From the NCBI RefSeq assembly GCF_900167005.1, contig NZ_FUXW01000002.1:372001-436000 (forward strand): DNA of 64,000 nt, in the 5' to 3' direction. How positions within the stretch are numbered: position 1 is the stretch's first letter; every line of letters starts with the position of its first letter. The translations under genes were made by a program, and so were the position numbers. This document shows positions 16,458 through 24,999 of this stretch, piece by piece. The notes under the pieces are model-generated. The model was not told the origin of the DNA, searched no databases, and worked only from the letters and a program-made list of their open reading frames with translations. Source of the stretch: Butyricicoccus pullicaecorum DSM 23266 (GTDB taxonomy: Bacteria > Bacillota > Clostridia > Oscillospirales > Butyricicoccaceae).

Positions 16458-16505
16458 AAACGCCTCCTGGAGCGGAAAACCCGCCGAGCAGGAGGCGTTT
16501 TTTAT
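16458..16505. terminator. Two-way terminator between the nicotinamidase-like gene and pta
   Basis: AAACGCCTCCTG (16458-16469) and CAGGAGGCGTTT (16489-16500) form a perfect stem with a small inner GC hairpin, followed by T residues on the plus strand and a T/C-rich tract on the minus strand. Confidence 0.88.
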
Positions 16506-16545
16506 GTATTGATTGCGATAGGATGGATTCCTACACCCCTGAAAC

Positions 16546-17520
16546 TTACTTCAGGCCGGCAGTGATAATAGCCATCTTGTAGACTTCTTCTGCGTTGCAG
16601 CCACGAGACAGATCGTTGATCGGAGCGTTCAGACCCTGGAGAATGGGGCCAAATGCCTCAAAGCCGCCCAGACGCTGAGCGATCTTGTAGCCGATGTTAC
16701 CAGCGTTGATGTCCGGGAAGATGAAGGTGTTTGCCTGGCCAGCAACCGGAGAACCCTTGCACTTGGTCTGAGCAACGACCGGAGAGAAAGCAGCGTCGAA
16801 CTGCAGCTCGCCGTCGACAGCCAGATCCGGAGCAGCTTCCTTGACCTTAGCAGTTGCATTGCGCATCATGTCAACGGTATCGCCCTTACCGGAGCCCAGA
16901 GTCGAGTAAGACAGCATAGCGACCTTGGGATCGATGCCGAATGCCTTTGCAGTGCGAGCGGTCTCGATTGCGATTTCAACCAGATCATCCTCACCCGGAT
17001 TGATGTTGATTGCGCAGTCGCCCATTGCGTACTTCTCATCGCCGCCATCCTTAGCAGGACGGTGCAGAATGAAGCAGGAAGAAACGATCTTGTTGCCCGG
17101 CTTGGTCTTGATGATCTGCAGAGCCGGACGAACGGTATCAGCGGTCGAGTAGGTTGCGCCGCCCAGCAGAGCGTCAGCCTTGCCCATCTTAACCAGCATG
17201 GTGCCGAAGTAGTTGCCCTTGGACAGAGCCTTGCGGCAGTCCTCTTCGCTCATCTTGCCCTTGCGCAGCTCTACCATCTTTGCGACCATAGCGTCCATTT
17301 CCGGATAGGTTGCAGGATCGATAATCTCGATGCCCTCGATGTCGAAGCCGCACTTCTCAGCAGCAGCCTTGACTTCGTCGACATTACCGATCAGGATGGA
17401 AGTCAGGATGCCGTCCTTCTTCAGGCGGGAAGCAGCTTCCAGGATACGAGGATCCGGACCTTCGGTGAAAACGATAGTACGCGGATCAGCTTTCAGGGTT
17501 GCAATCAGATTTTCTAACAT
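16546..17520 (-). CDS. pta: Phosphate acetyltransferase
   Basis: Pta converts acetyl-CoA and phosphate to acetyl-phosphate, the step before acetate kinase in ATP-yielding acetate formation. The 324-residue protein is the short class I form without the DRTGG domain. Family landmarks include FTEGPDPRILEAA near the N-terminus, LGGATYSTADTVRPALQI in the middle, MLSYSTLGSGKG, and the end FGPILQGLNAPINDLSRGC. AAGGAGGTTATTGG precedes the ATG. ackA is not next to it. An own promoter and flanking terminators indicate a single-gene transcript. Confidence 0.96.
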   Translation of the reverse strand: MLENLIATLKADPRTIVFTEGPDPRILEAASRLKKDGILTSILIGNVDEVKAAAEKCGFDIEGIEIIDPATYPEMDAMVAKMVELRKGKMSEEDCRKALSKGNYFGTMLVKMGKADALLGGATYSTADTVRPALQIIKTKPGNKIVSSCFILHRPAKDGGDEKYAMGDCAININPGEDDLVEIAIETARTAKAFGIDPKVAMLSYSTLGSGKGDTVDMMRNATAKVKEAAPDLAVDGELQFDAAFSPVVAQTKCKGSPVAGQANTFIFPDINAGNIGYKIAQRLGGFEAFGPILQGLNAPINDLSRGCNAEEVYKMAIITAGLK

Positions 17521-17554
17521 AGTTCCAATAACCTCCTTAGAACTCTCTTCTCAT

Positions 17555-17584
17555 ATTATACACCAACTTGTGCATAAATCTCAA
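17555..17584 (-). promoter_or_regulatory. Promoter for pta
   Basis: On the minus strand TTGAGA (17584-17579) and TATAAT (17560-17555) with an 18-base spacer. Confidence 0.72.
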
Positions 17585-17726
17585 TAACTGTGTGCAAAAG
17601 TTTGCAAAAAAATCATCTAAATTTTCCGCCTTGATCGGCATTACGTTTTGCAATCTGCATTACGAACAATCGCGAACGCGCGGAAAAGTTGGAAATGACA
17701 GCCATCATGAAACATTTTTATAAGAT

Positions 17727-17776
17727 AAGCCCTCTGAAAGTTCCAGCGTGAGGGTGACTTAACAGAGGGCTTTTTG
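17727..17776. terminator. Hairpin downstream of the first AI-2E-family gene
   Basis: AAGCCCTCTG (17727-17736) pairs perfectly with CAGAGGGCTT (17763-17772). It sits where the minus-strand permease gene ends, but the better T-run (TTTTT) is on the plus strand. The 140 bases between here and the pta promoter hold no gene that I can see. Confidence 0.6.
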
Positions 17777-17781
17777 CACAA

Positions 17782-19110
17782 TTACTTTTTAGTATCGTCG
17801 TGTTCAGAGGGCTTGCGGCGCTTGAAACGCTCCAGTTTTACCGCGGTAGGCGCTATGGTATCCTTAGTAATCGGAATCATTTCGCCGCTTTCCGCATCAA
17901 TATGATCGAGGGTAATATAGTCAGCCGTTTGGACAGACAGCTTCTTTTTTCCGAGAGAACGGTTGACCAGTCCGGAAACTGCGCTGTAAATAACAGCAAA
18001 CAGCGGGACACCAACGACCATACCGGCAAAACCAAACATACCGCCAAACAGCAGAATGGCAAACATAACCCAGAAACTAGCCAGACCGGTAGAGTCACCC
18101 AAGATCTTGGGACCGAGGATATTTCCGTCGAACTGCTGCAGGATGAGGATGAAGATAACAAAATATACACCCTGAAGCGGGCTGACCAGAATGATCAGCA
18201 GCGTGCTGGGAATGGCACCAATGAAGGGACCAAAGAACGGAATGATATTGGTCACACCAATAATGACACTGATCAGCAGAACATACGGCATTTGCAGAAT
18301 AGACATTGCAAAGAATGTAATCAAACCGATGATCAGAGAATCCAGCAATTTACCCGTAATAAATCCGCCAAAGACCTTGTGGACGAAACGGATATTTTCC
18401 AGAATCACGTTTGCGGTATCGGTATGGAACATGCTGTAAATGAGTTTCTTACCCTGCGCAGAGAAGGTATCCTTGCTGTTGAGCATGTAAACAGCACTGA
18501 TAAAACCAACCAATACTGTTTTGAGGAAAGAAATGGTGTTGGATACAAAGCTTCCCACAAAATTTCCTCGCATGACCTCTAACAGCTGAGGTACCAACTG
18601 GGTGTTTGCCCACTCCATGAGAGAAGAAGAAACAGAAGCATATAATTGCTGCACATTTCCTTCAAGAATGGGATTGTTGGAAAACAGGTGTACGGTCAGC
18701 CATTCTTCGGTGCGGTTGAGGTATTCGGGCAGTTTCTCCAACAGACCCATAACGCTCTCTGCCAGCTGCGGGAGTACCATCGAGAGCAATGCCACAACAA
18801 TGAGCAGGAAGAACGTGACGCTGATCAAGCTGCAGAACAGTTTGTTGAAACTTTTTGCCTTTTTGGGATTGCGAATGACACGTGAAAACCAAGGATTGGT
18901 CTTACGCACGAGCGTGTTAAAAATAGGAAGCAGCAGATAGGCGACAACGAATCCGAACGTAAACGGTCGTAAAATAGAAGACAGCTGTCCGAGGATTTCT
19001 TTGATTGTATCAAGCTTATAAAATGTAAAGAAGCATAAAATGCTCATTACAATAACAAGCCATGCAGAGACAGCAACACGGAAATATTGATTTTGAAATG
19101 GACTTTTCAT
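17782..19110 (-). CDS. AI-2E family transporter (first of two)
   Basis: A 442-residue membrane protein of the AI-2E/PerM family with about eight hydrophobic segments. Family marks are FGFVVAYLLLPIFNTLV near the N-terminus, GFITGKLLDSLIIGLITF, the FFGPFIGAIPSTLLII loop and LQQFDGNILGPKILGDSTGL. Family members are proposed to export autoinducer-2 (TqsA) or act as Na+/H+ or other exporters; the name says little about substrate. Its closest neighbours (small membrane protein, exonuclease, DUF2461) lie upstream on the same strand. A second paralogue is at 34430-35599. Confidence 0.88.
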   Translation of the reverse strand: MKSPFQNQYFRVAVSAWLVIVMSILCFFTFYKLDTIKEILGQLSSILRPFTFGFVVAYLLLPIFNTLVRKTNPWFSRVIRNPKKAKSFNKLFCSLISVTFFLLIVVALLSMVLPQLAESVMGLLEKLPEYLNRTEEWLTVHLFSNNPILEGNVQQLYASVSSSLMEWANTQLVPQLLEVMRGNFVGSFVSNTISFLKTVLVGFISAVYMLNSKDTFSAQGKKLIYSMFHTDTANVILENIRFVHKVFGGFITGKLLDSLIIGLITFFAMSILQMPYVLLISVIIGVTNIIPFFGPFIGAIPSTLLIILVSPLQGVYFVIFILILQQFDGNILGPKILGDSTGLASFWVMFAILLFGGMFGFAGMVVGVPLFAVIYSAVSGLVNRSLGKKKLSVQTADYITLDHIDAESGEMIPITKDTIAPTAVKLERFKRRKPSEHDDTKK

Positions 19111-19134
19111 GAAATATAACTTAGGTACTCCTTA

Positions 19135-19398
19135 TTAGTTCTGATTTGTGGTGTCATCTTGGAAAAAGAGTCGCCAGATCAGATAGACCCAAGATGCAAG
19201 AAAGCCGATGAAAAACAAGAACTTGAATTTTTTTGCCTGTTTGGAGAATACTGTGGCGATAAAAGCGCCGAAGCAAACCAAACAAGTTTTGAAGATTGCG
19301 AAATCCAGAATGCTGAAGGTACGTGCGCGAGCCAGTAAATATTTCACCAGGAAATTTACCTTTTCACAGCATTTTTTACAGGTGATCGATTGCATCAT
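19135..19398 (-). CDS. Small membrane protein with N-terminal cysteine motif, unknown function
   Basis: An 87-residue protein. The start carries CKKCC, then two hydrophobic segments (about 35-52 and 60-78). The second half resembles short clostridial proteins that databases often label permease of phosphate ABC transporter without evidence. The ATG overlaps the stop of the exonuclease gene by 4 bases (ATGA), so it is translationally coupled to it. ATG at 19395 directly follows and is an equal alternative. Function unknown. Confidence 0.62.
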   Translation of the reverse strand: MMQSITCKKCCEKVNFLVKYLLARARTFSILDFAIFKTCLVCFGAFIATVFSKQAKKFKFLFFIGFLASWVYLIWRLFFQDDTTNQN

Positions 19399-20072
19399 TG
19401 ATCTTCCCCTTTCCCTTGTACCGCATTGGACGCGGTTTTTCGATGCCTGCCGGTATGTGATTTTCTCTCAGTCCCGGACTTCTTTGCAGAGGAACACTGT
19501 CGCCGCCCTGCGGGTGAAATCACACCGAGCTGCATATCAAGATGTTCCGCCAAAGCCTGCGCGTCGGCACAGTGTGTTTCGCGCAGGGCACATTGTAAAA
19601 TTTCCCCACAGGCATGTGCGTCAGAACCAGCTTCGTGATGGTTCAGCGTAATGCCTAAAGCATCTGCAACGGTGTTTAGTTTGTGGTTTTCTAAATCAGG
19701 CCATACTTTTTGAGAAACCTTGACCGTACAGATATACTGACAGGTCGGGAGTGGAATGTTGTAAAACTCCAGACAGCGGCATAATACTTCGGTATCAAAG
19801 ACCGCATTGTGACAAACAATGACACTGCCATCAACCTTGTCTTGGATTTTACGCCAAATTTCGTCAAAGGTCGGCTGATCTTTTACATGAGAGCGTTTGA
19901 TACCATGAATTTTGACATTATACCAATGAAACTTACCTACGGAATCAGGCGGACGGATTAGGAATGTTTCGGTTCCCACCAGTTGATCGTCTTCATAGTA
20001 AGCCAATCCGATGGAACAGGCACTGGTATAATAGCTGTTGCCTGTCTCAAAGTCCATTGCGACATATCTCAT
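19395..20072 (-). CDS. 3'-5' exonuclease, DEDDh (DnaQ-like)
   Basis: A 225-residue protein. The exonuclease sits in residues 1-165 with Exo I DFET (7-10), Exo II around CHNAVFD and Exo III HEAGSDA with the catalytic histidine. This is the proofreading-type fold used by DNA polymerase III epsilon, but the stand-alone form usually acts in DNA or RNA trimming. The last 40 residues are basic, rich in Lys/Arg/Ser, and may bind nucleic acid. It overlaps the DUF2461 gene upstream by 4 bases and the small membrane gene downstream by 4. Confidence 0.88.
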   Translation of the reverse strand: MRYVAMDFETGNSYYTSACSIGLAYYEDDQLVGTETFLIRPPDSVGKFHWYNVKIHGIKRSHVKDQPTFDEIWRKIQDKVDGSVIVCHNAVFDTEVLCRCLEFYNIPLPTCQYICTVKVSQKVWPDLENHKLNTVADALGITLNHHEAGSDAHACGEILQCALRETHCADAQALAEHLDMQLGVISPAGRRQCSSAKKSGTERKSHTGRHRKTASNAVQGKGEDQ

Positions 20073-20767
20073 GCACGTCCCCCCTGTCCAATCTTCGCGC
20101 GATCACGCAGTGTGCAGAGAAAATGATAGAACGGAGCCAATTTGGCAAAACGCTCGAGCATCAGAGGAACAAAGCTGCCGTCAAACACCGGGTCAAAATT
20201 CTGCGTTTCTTCAAAATCAATCCCCAGCTGCTTGCGGTTCAGCCACGGCTGATAAATCTCCTTTGCCTCGGGATGCTTGGGACGTTTGTATAATTCTCCG
20301 GATAGGTGCATTTCAGGTATAGCTTGCACTGCACGGTAAGCATCTAAAAACAGCTTGTCCTCTCGCAGAATCATATCGCGCGCTTCTGCCATTTCGCCTC
20401 GTCCGAAGCCACCCCAACAGCCGTAGCGCCAAAAATCAGGCCCAAGTTCCATATAATAAAAAGGAACTTCCTCAAACTGTGCGCGCGGACGGCGGAAAAA
20501 CAGCCACAAATTAGCGCGATAGAGTGTTTTATCTTTGGTGTATCGCGTATCTCGACGCACACGGGAAACCATACGGGAAGGGGCAGTCACGAATAGTGGA
20601 TCAATCAGGAGCATATCCTCCCGCATCCGTTCACATAACGCATAGAAAGGTTCGATTGCCAGGCGCTTAATGTCTGCTTTATGCGCCTCATAAAAATCGG
20701 GCGAATCCATCATGCGATTTTCAATCAATAGGTCTAGTCCTTGCGGACAAAATCCTGTAAATTCCAT
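20069..20767 (-). CDS. DUF2461 family protein
   Basis: A 232-residue protein of the DUF2461 (TIGR02453) family. The family core is visible as SRVRRDTRYTKDKTLYRANLWLFF (about 66-89), then FYYMELGPDFWRYGCWGGF. No function is known for the family. It is the first gene of an apparent minus-strand group with the exonuclease, small membrane protein and AI-2E-family permease. GGAG precedes the ATG. Confidence 0.85.
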   Translation of the reverse strand: MEFTGFCPQGLDLLIENRMMDSPDFYEAHKADIKRLAIEPFYALCERMREDMLLIDPLFVTAPSRMVSRVRRDTRYTKDKTLYRANLWLFFRRPRAQFEEVPFYYMELGPDFWRYGCWGGFGRGEMAEARDMILREDKLFLDAYRAVQAIPEMHLSGELYKRPKHPEAKEIYQPWLNRKQLGIDFEETQNFDPVFDGSFVPLMLERFAKLAPFYHFLCTLRDRAKIGQGGRA

Positions 20768-20800
20768 CTAGGGAAGCACTCCTTCAAAATACCTATACTC

Positions 20801-20829
20801 ATTTTATCCTCTTTGCAATAGAAACGCAA
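20801..20829 (-). promoter_or_regulatory. Promoter for the DUF2461 group
   Basis: On the minus strand TTGCGT (20829-20824) and TAAAAT (20806-20801), 17-base spacer. Confidence 0.6.
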
Positions 20830-20873
20830 TAGAATTTAAAAATCCTTGGTTTCCTTTTGCGAAAAAATGGAGT

Positions 20874-20879
20874 ATAATA
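20874..20879 (+). promoter_or_regulatory. -10 box for the Lrp gene
   Basis: TATAAT at 20874-20879, about 60 bases before the ATG. The -35 region is poor, which would fit control by the Lrp-type protein itself. Confidence 0.4.
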
Positions 20880-20937
20880 GCACTATTAAGCGGCTGTCCG
20901 CTTCCCTACTTTGACATAATTGGGAGGTATCCTGACA

Positions 20938-21423
20938 ATGAATGAACATGAAAAGATTTTAACGATGCTCGAACAAGACGCACGTCTGACTCCGGAACAG
21001 CTGGCAGATATGGCGCAGATGGATCTTGCGGATGTCAAAGCCATCCTGCGAGACTTGGAAAAGAATAATACGATTTTAGGATATAAGACGGTCATCGACT
21101 GGGATAAGACCGAGCGTGAACAGGTCACGGCACTGATTGAGGTTAAGATCACGCCCCAGAAGGGCATGGGCTTTGATGAGATCGCGCGTCAGATTTATTC
21201 GCACCATCAGGTTGAGAGTGTGTATCTGATGTCGGGTGGTTTTGACCTGACGGTCATCATTTCCGGACGTACCATGCGTGAAGTTGCACGCTTTGTATCC
21301 GAACAGCTGGCACCGATGGAGAATGTGCTGTCTACCGGTACCCATTTCATCCTGAAAAAATACAAGGAACAGGGAGTGACCTTTGACCCGAGCGAAGTTG
21401 ATAGTCGGGAGGTAATGATGTAA
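20938..21423 (+). CDS. Lrp/AsnC family transcriptional regulator (AlaR-like)
   Basis: A 161-residue regulator: an AsnC-type helix-turn-helix (about 5-55) and an RAM/ligand-binding domain (about 70-150). The ATG at 20938 follows GGGAGGT by 9 bases; the TTG at 20920 overlaps the ribosome site. It ends 1 base before an aminotransferase gene. The same pair, yugG-yugH, is alaR-alaT in B. subtilis, so a role in sensing alanine or a related amino acid and controlling the aminotransferase is likely but inferred. Confidence 0.88.
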   Translation: MNEHEKILTMLEQDARLTPEQLADMAQMDLADVKAILRDLEKNNTILGYKTVIDWDKTEREQVTALIEVKITPQKGMGFDEIARQIYSHHQVESVYLMSGGFDLTVIISGRTMREVARFVSEQLAPMENVLSTGTHFILKKYKEQGVTFDPSEVDSREVMM

Positions 21424-21424
21424 T

Positions 21425-22591
21425 ATGATCGATTATTCCAAAGTGCTTTCCGAGCGGGTGCAGGCGGTCAAACCGTCGGGCATTCGAAAGTTTTTTGATT
21501 TGGCATCTACGATGAAGGATGTCATTTCGCTTGGCGTTGGTGAGCCTGATTTTGAAACACCGTGGCAGGTACGCCGCGCAGGCATTGCTTCGCTGGAAAA
21601 AGGACGAACTTTCTATACTTCAAACTGGGGCCTTCAGCAGCTGCGTGATGAGATTGCGGGACTGGCGCTGCGTAGATATGACCTGTTTTATGACCCGCAT
21701 GATGAGATCGTCGTGACGGTCGGCGGCAGTGAGGCAATCGATAATGCTCTGCGTGCAATCGTTTCTCTGGGAGACGAGGTTTTGATTCCGGAGCCTAGTT
21801 TCGTGTGCTATACGCCCTTGACGACTTTGGCAGGCGGTGTACCGGTTGCGATTCCGACCGTTGCGGAAGAAGGCTTCAAGTTGACACCCGAGCGCCTGCG
21901 CGCCGCGATTACGCCCAAGACCAAGGCGCTCATTCTGCCCTACCCCAACAATCCGACCGGTGCGATCATGAACCGCAAGGAGCTGGAAGCAATTGCAGAC
22001 GTGCTCCGAGATACCAATATTGTTGTGCTTTCAGATGAGATTTACTGTATGCTGACCTATCAGGGCGAGCATGTAAGCATTGCACAGATCGATGGTATGC
22101 GTGAACGTACCATTGTAATTGACGGCTTCTCGAAATCTTATGCGATGACCGGCTGGCGTTTGGGCTGGGCAATGGGCCCGAGAGAATTGATGAAATCGAT
22201 CTGCAAGATCCACCAGTTCGGTATTATGTGTGCGCCGACGACGGCACAGTTTGCGGGTATTGAAGCGATTCGTACCGGTGATGATGATATTATCCACATG
22301 CGCAGTCAGTATGATATTCGTCGCCGTTTTCTGGTCAGCGAGCTGCGCAGTATGGGTCTGGAATGCTTTGAGCCGCATGGCGCGTTCTATGTCTTCCCTT
22401 CCATCAAATCGACCGGTTTGACATCAGAAGAATTCTGCAATCGTCTGCTGCAGGAGCAGCATGTCGCAGTAATTCCGGGCGATGCGTTTGGCGAGAGCGG
22501 TGCAGGCCATGTACGTATTTCCTATTCGTATTCCATGGCGCATCTGCGTGAGGCGTGCAGCAGAATACGCGATTTCCTCCAAACACTGTAA
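21425..22591 (+). CDS. Aminotransferase class I/II, AlaT-like
   Basis: A 388-residue fold-type I PLP enzyme. SLGVGEPDFETP is near the start, PYPNNPTGAIMN about 175-186, LSDEIYCML, and SKSYAMTGWRLGW gives the PLP lysine (about 236). It ends PGDAFGESGAGHVRISYSYSM. The arrangement after an Lrp regulator matches B. subtilis AlaR-AlaT (YugH), an alanine aminotransferase. Aspartate aminotransferase-type activity (PatA-like) is the main alternative. It follows the regulator with only one base between, so the two are cotranscribed. Confidence 0.88.
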   Translation: MIDYSKVLSERVQAVKPSGIRKFFDLASTMKDVISLGVGEPDFETPWQVRRAGIASLEKGRTFYTSNWGLQQLRDEIAGLALRRYDLFYDPHDEIVVTVGGSEAIDNALRAIVSLGDEVLIPEPSFVCYTPLTTLAGGVPVAIPTVAEEGFKLTPERLRAAITPKTKALILPYPNNPTGAIMNRKELEAIADVLRDTNIVVLSDEIYCMLTYQGEHVSIAQIDGMRERTIVIDGFSKSYAMTGWRLGWAMGPRELMKSICKIHQFGIMCAPTTAQFAGIEAIRTGDDDIIHMRSQYDIRRRFLVSELRSMGLECFEPHGAFYVFPSIKSTGLTSEEFCNRLLQEQHVAVIPGDAFGESGAGHVRISYSYSMAHLREACSRIRDFLQTL

Positions 22592-22600
22592 CGTAATATG

Positions 22601-22657
22601 AACCTCCGCATAGTTTGAAATAGAAGGTTTTCTTCTAATTCATTCCATACGGAGGTT
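22601..22657 (+). other. Nested hairpin covering the ribosome site of the cysteine-rich gene
   Basis: AACCTCCG (22601-22608) pairs perfectly with CGGAGGTT (22650-22657), which holds the GGAGG ribosome site of the next gene. Inside, TAGAAG (22621-22626) pairs with CTTCTA (22632-22637). A T-run follows the 3' arm, so it may also end the lrp-alaT transcript. Confidence 0.55.
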
Positions 22658-22663
22658 TTTGTT

Positions 22664-23632
22664 ATGGCTGAAAAAATGTGTCCTGGTCCCCTGAGCGGTG
22701 CTGCCAGTTTCCGAGAGGCTGTTTGTGTTCACACTAAGAAGGTCTATGATCAGTGCCGGAGCCGTGATTGCATGCGCGATCTGCGCGTCTATCTGCCGAC
22801 TGAAGATCAGTGCTTTATCGAGGGCAATGCGGTCACGGTGAAGCCGAGATGTGCAGAGCTGCTCTCGGCTGTGATGGATGTGGAGCCCGTTGCATTCCGC
22901 CGCGGTTTTTACAGCGTAGACATTCGATTCTTCTATAAGGTATCGGTTGAAGCATGCACCGGTATCGGCTGCCCGCGTATTCTGGAAGGTCTGGCTGTCT
23001 ATGATAAGCGCTGCATGCTGTTTGGCAGCGAAGGCGGTGCGCACATCTTCTCCTCGCAGTTTGTAGCGGATGGTGATGATGTACAGCTTGCACGCAACAC
23101 CAACCTGCCGACGGCAGTGCTGGAGACGGTAGAGCCGATTCTGCTCGAAACACGCGTGGTTTATCCCACCCAGCCGTGTGCATGCGCATGCACTTGCGGC
23201 GAGCTGCGTGAAGTTCCGCGTGCAATTTGCGGCTGCTTTGCCGGACGTGACCTGTCCCTTGATTCTGCAAGCAATCAGCTGCGTGTCACCATTGGACAGT
23301 TCTCGATTATCAAGCTGGAACGCGATATTCAGCTGCTCATGCCGGCATTTGATATCTGCATGCCGGAGAAGGACTGCTGTGAAAATATCGGCGGCGATCG
23401 CTCGGAAGATCCCTGCGATGTATTCTCTCGCTTTGATTTCCCGGTTGACGAATTCTTCCCGCCGCGTCGTGAGTCCAGTGGCTGTGGCTGCAACACTTCT
23501 CGCAGTACCTCTACCTGTGGTACGTCTTCGTGTGGCAGCTCGAACGCAAACTCCAACACGCGCAGCGGCAGCTGTGGATGTGGCTCTGCGGCATCCAATA
23601 CCAATCGCAGCGGCTGTGGCTGCGGCAACTAA
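22664..23632 (+). CDS. Cysteine-rich protein, conserved in Clostridia, unknown function
   Basis: A 322-residue protein, no signal peptide or membrane segment. Two similar halves of a beta-rich body can be made out (VYDQCRSRDCMRDLRVYLP near 28; ACTGIGCPRI near 100; CACACTCGELREVPRAICGCF near 172), and the last 55 residues are Ser/Asn/Gly with repeated CGC and SSCG motifs, like a metal-binding or cross-linking tail. I recall related proteins in many Clostridia annotated only as hypothetical. The Cys-rich tail and short motifs would suit a spore-coat or metal-binding role; not proven. GGAGG is 10 bases before the ATG, inside a hairpin. Confidence 0.75.
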   Translation: MAEKMCPGPLSGAASFREAVCVHTKKVYDQCRSRDCMRDLRVYLPTEDQCFIEGNAVTVKPRCAELLSAVMDVEPVAFRRGFYSVDIRFFYKVSVEACTGIGCPRILEGLAVYDKRCMLFGSEGGAHIFSSQFVADGDDVQLARNTNLPTAVLETVEPILLETRVVYPTQPCACACTCGELREVPRAICGCFAGRDLSLDSASNQLRVTIGQFSIIKLERDIQLLMPAFDICMPEKDCCENIGGDRSEDPCDVFSRFDFPVDEFFPPRRESSGCGCNTSRSTSTCGTSSCGSSNANSNTRSGSCGCGSAASNTNRSGCGCGN

Positions 23633-23646
23633 ACAGTTTCCAAGTC

Positions 23647-23684
23647 AAAGAGGTGGGCGCATCTGCGCCTGCCTCTTTCTTTGC
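23647..23684 (+). terminator. Terminator after the cysteine-rich gene
   Basis: AAAGAGGTGGGCGCA and TGCGCCTGCCTCTTT form a near-perfect stem, ending in TTTCTTT. Confidence 0.82.
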
Positions 23685-23692
23685 TATGCTGC

Positions 23693-23727
23693 AAAAAAAT
23701 AAGCTCCGGAATATTCCAGAGCTTATA
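23693..23727 (-). terminator. Terminator after the methyltransferase gene
   Basis: On the minus strand ATAAGCTCTGGAAT and ATTCCGGAGCTTAT form a stem with one mismatch, followed by seven T residues. Confidence 0.88.
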
Positions 23728-23741
23728 AAATAAGTCTTAAA

Positions 23742-24944
23742 TCAGATTAAATCTTCATCTGTGATAAAGAAATCGGCGTTATTAGCTTCGCAGCGACGAT
23801 CCAGTTCTGAAGTGGTGCCAAGCAGCGCACGCACGCTGTCGTATTCTGCCTTTGCCTTGGGATTTTCTCGATTGGTTCGCGTGGCGCGGATCAGCAGGTT
23901 TTTCGGGGTATCCAGCGGAGAAATGTATTCTACAACGGATACCTTGTAGCCCTCGGCTTCCAGCTTCAATGCACGCATACTATCGGTCAGTACGTCATTG
24001 AATCTGGCTTTGAACACACCAAACTTGGTCAGTGGCTCCAGCCCGGGAATATGATACTGGTCAAGCAGCTCTTTGTGACAGCAAGGAACGCAAGCAATGT
24101 ATTTTGCCTGGGCACGGATTGCAGTTCCGAGTGCAAGGTCGGTCGCGATGTCACATGCGTGCAGAGAGATGACGGCAGTTACCTGCTTGGGCGGCTGATA
24201 GGTGCGAAGATCGGCAGCAATGAATTCCATATTGTGATAGCCCAGACGCTTGGCCATCTTCTGGCTTTCCGATACAACGTGCGGGTTGATATCGATGCCG
24301 ATGATGCGGCAGCGACGGCGCAGCACATCACGCAGGTAATAGTTCATGACAAAGGACAGATACGACTTACCGCAGGCACAGTCAAGCAGCAAAATTTCCT
24401 CACTGTCATCCTGCTCGAACATGGGGGCAACCAATTCGACATAGTGATCGATCTGATTGTACTTTCGGATCATGTCGTTTTTGATTTTGCCGTCCGCAGT
24501 CAGAATGCCGATCTCACGCAGCAGCGGTGCAGCCTTATCAGCCTGAATCAGATACTTTCGGCTGTGGTCGAGCAGCGGATTATTGACGGCTGCGGCATCC
24601 TGCGGAGCAGCTTGCTGCTCGGTCTGCTTCATAGATACACCCTTTGCATTGACCGTAATGGTAATAACGGTACCGCGTTCGGTATATACAAGCGTGCTGT
24701 CGTCATACAGCTCGGTTTGCTTGTCAAAGAAGGAGACCACTTCCTCCGCGTCAATCGGACGTTCGGTTCCCTGAAAGACCAGCAAATAATCGTTTTCTTC
24801 GCCAGCCTTCAGCGCAGCTTTAAATTTTTTATTGCCGGATTTGAAGATAAATTCGGCAGAAACGAAATAATCGCGATTTTGTTTGAGTCGAGCCTGAATG
24901 CCGATCAGCAACAGTTTGAGCTTGTTCTTTTCGCCCTTTTGCAT
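23742..24944 (-). CDS. SAM-dependent methyltransferase (Methyltransf_32 type)
   Basis: A 400-residue protein with an unassigned N-terminal region (1-125) and a Rossmann methyltransferase domain: LLLDCACGKSYLSF (motif I, about 190), IIGIDINPHVV (motif II), FIAADLRTYQ, VISLHACDIATD and VPCCHKEL. The last two signatures are typical of the PF13679 group; the substrate in bacteria is unknown, though rRNA or tRNA is possible. ATG at 24944 follows GGAAAGG by 9 bases; a TTG eight codons upstream is possible but lacks a ribosome site. Confidence 0.85.
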   Translation of the reverse strand: MQKGEKNKLKLLLIGIQARLKQNRDYFVSAEFIFKSGNKKFKAALKAGEENDYLLVFQGTERPIDAEEVVSFFDKQTELYDDSTLVYTERGTVITITVNAKGVSMKQTEQQAAPQDAAAVNNPLLDHSRKYLIQADKAAPLLREIGILTADGKIKNDMIRKYNQIDHYVELVAPMFEQDDSEEILLLDCACGKSYLSFVMNYYLRDVLRRRCRIIGIDINPHVVSESQKMAKRLGYHNMEFIAADLRTYQPPKQVTAVISLHACDIATDLALGTAIRAQAKYIACVPCCHKELLDQYHIPGLEPLTKFGVFKARFNDVLTDSMRALKLEAEGYKVSVVEYISPLDTPKNLLIRATRTNRENPKAKAEYDSVRALLGTTSELDRRCEANNADFFITDEDLI

Positions 24945-24999
24945 AGATAGCGCCCTTTCCGTAGTCAAATGATATTCGTGAGCTTATTATAACGGGATT

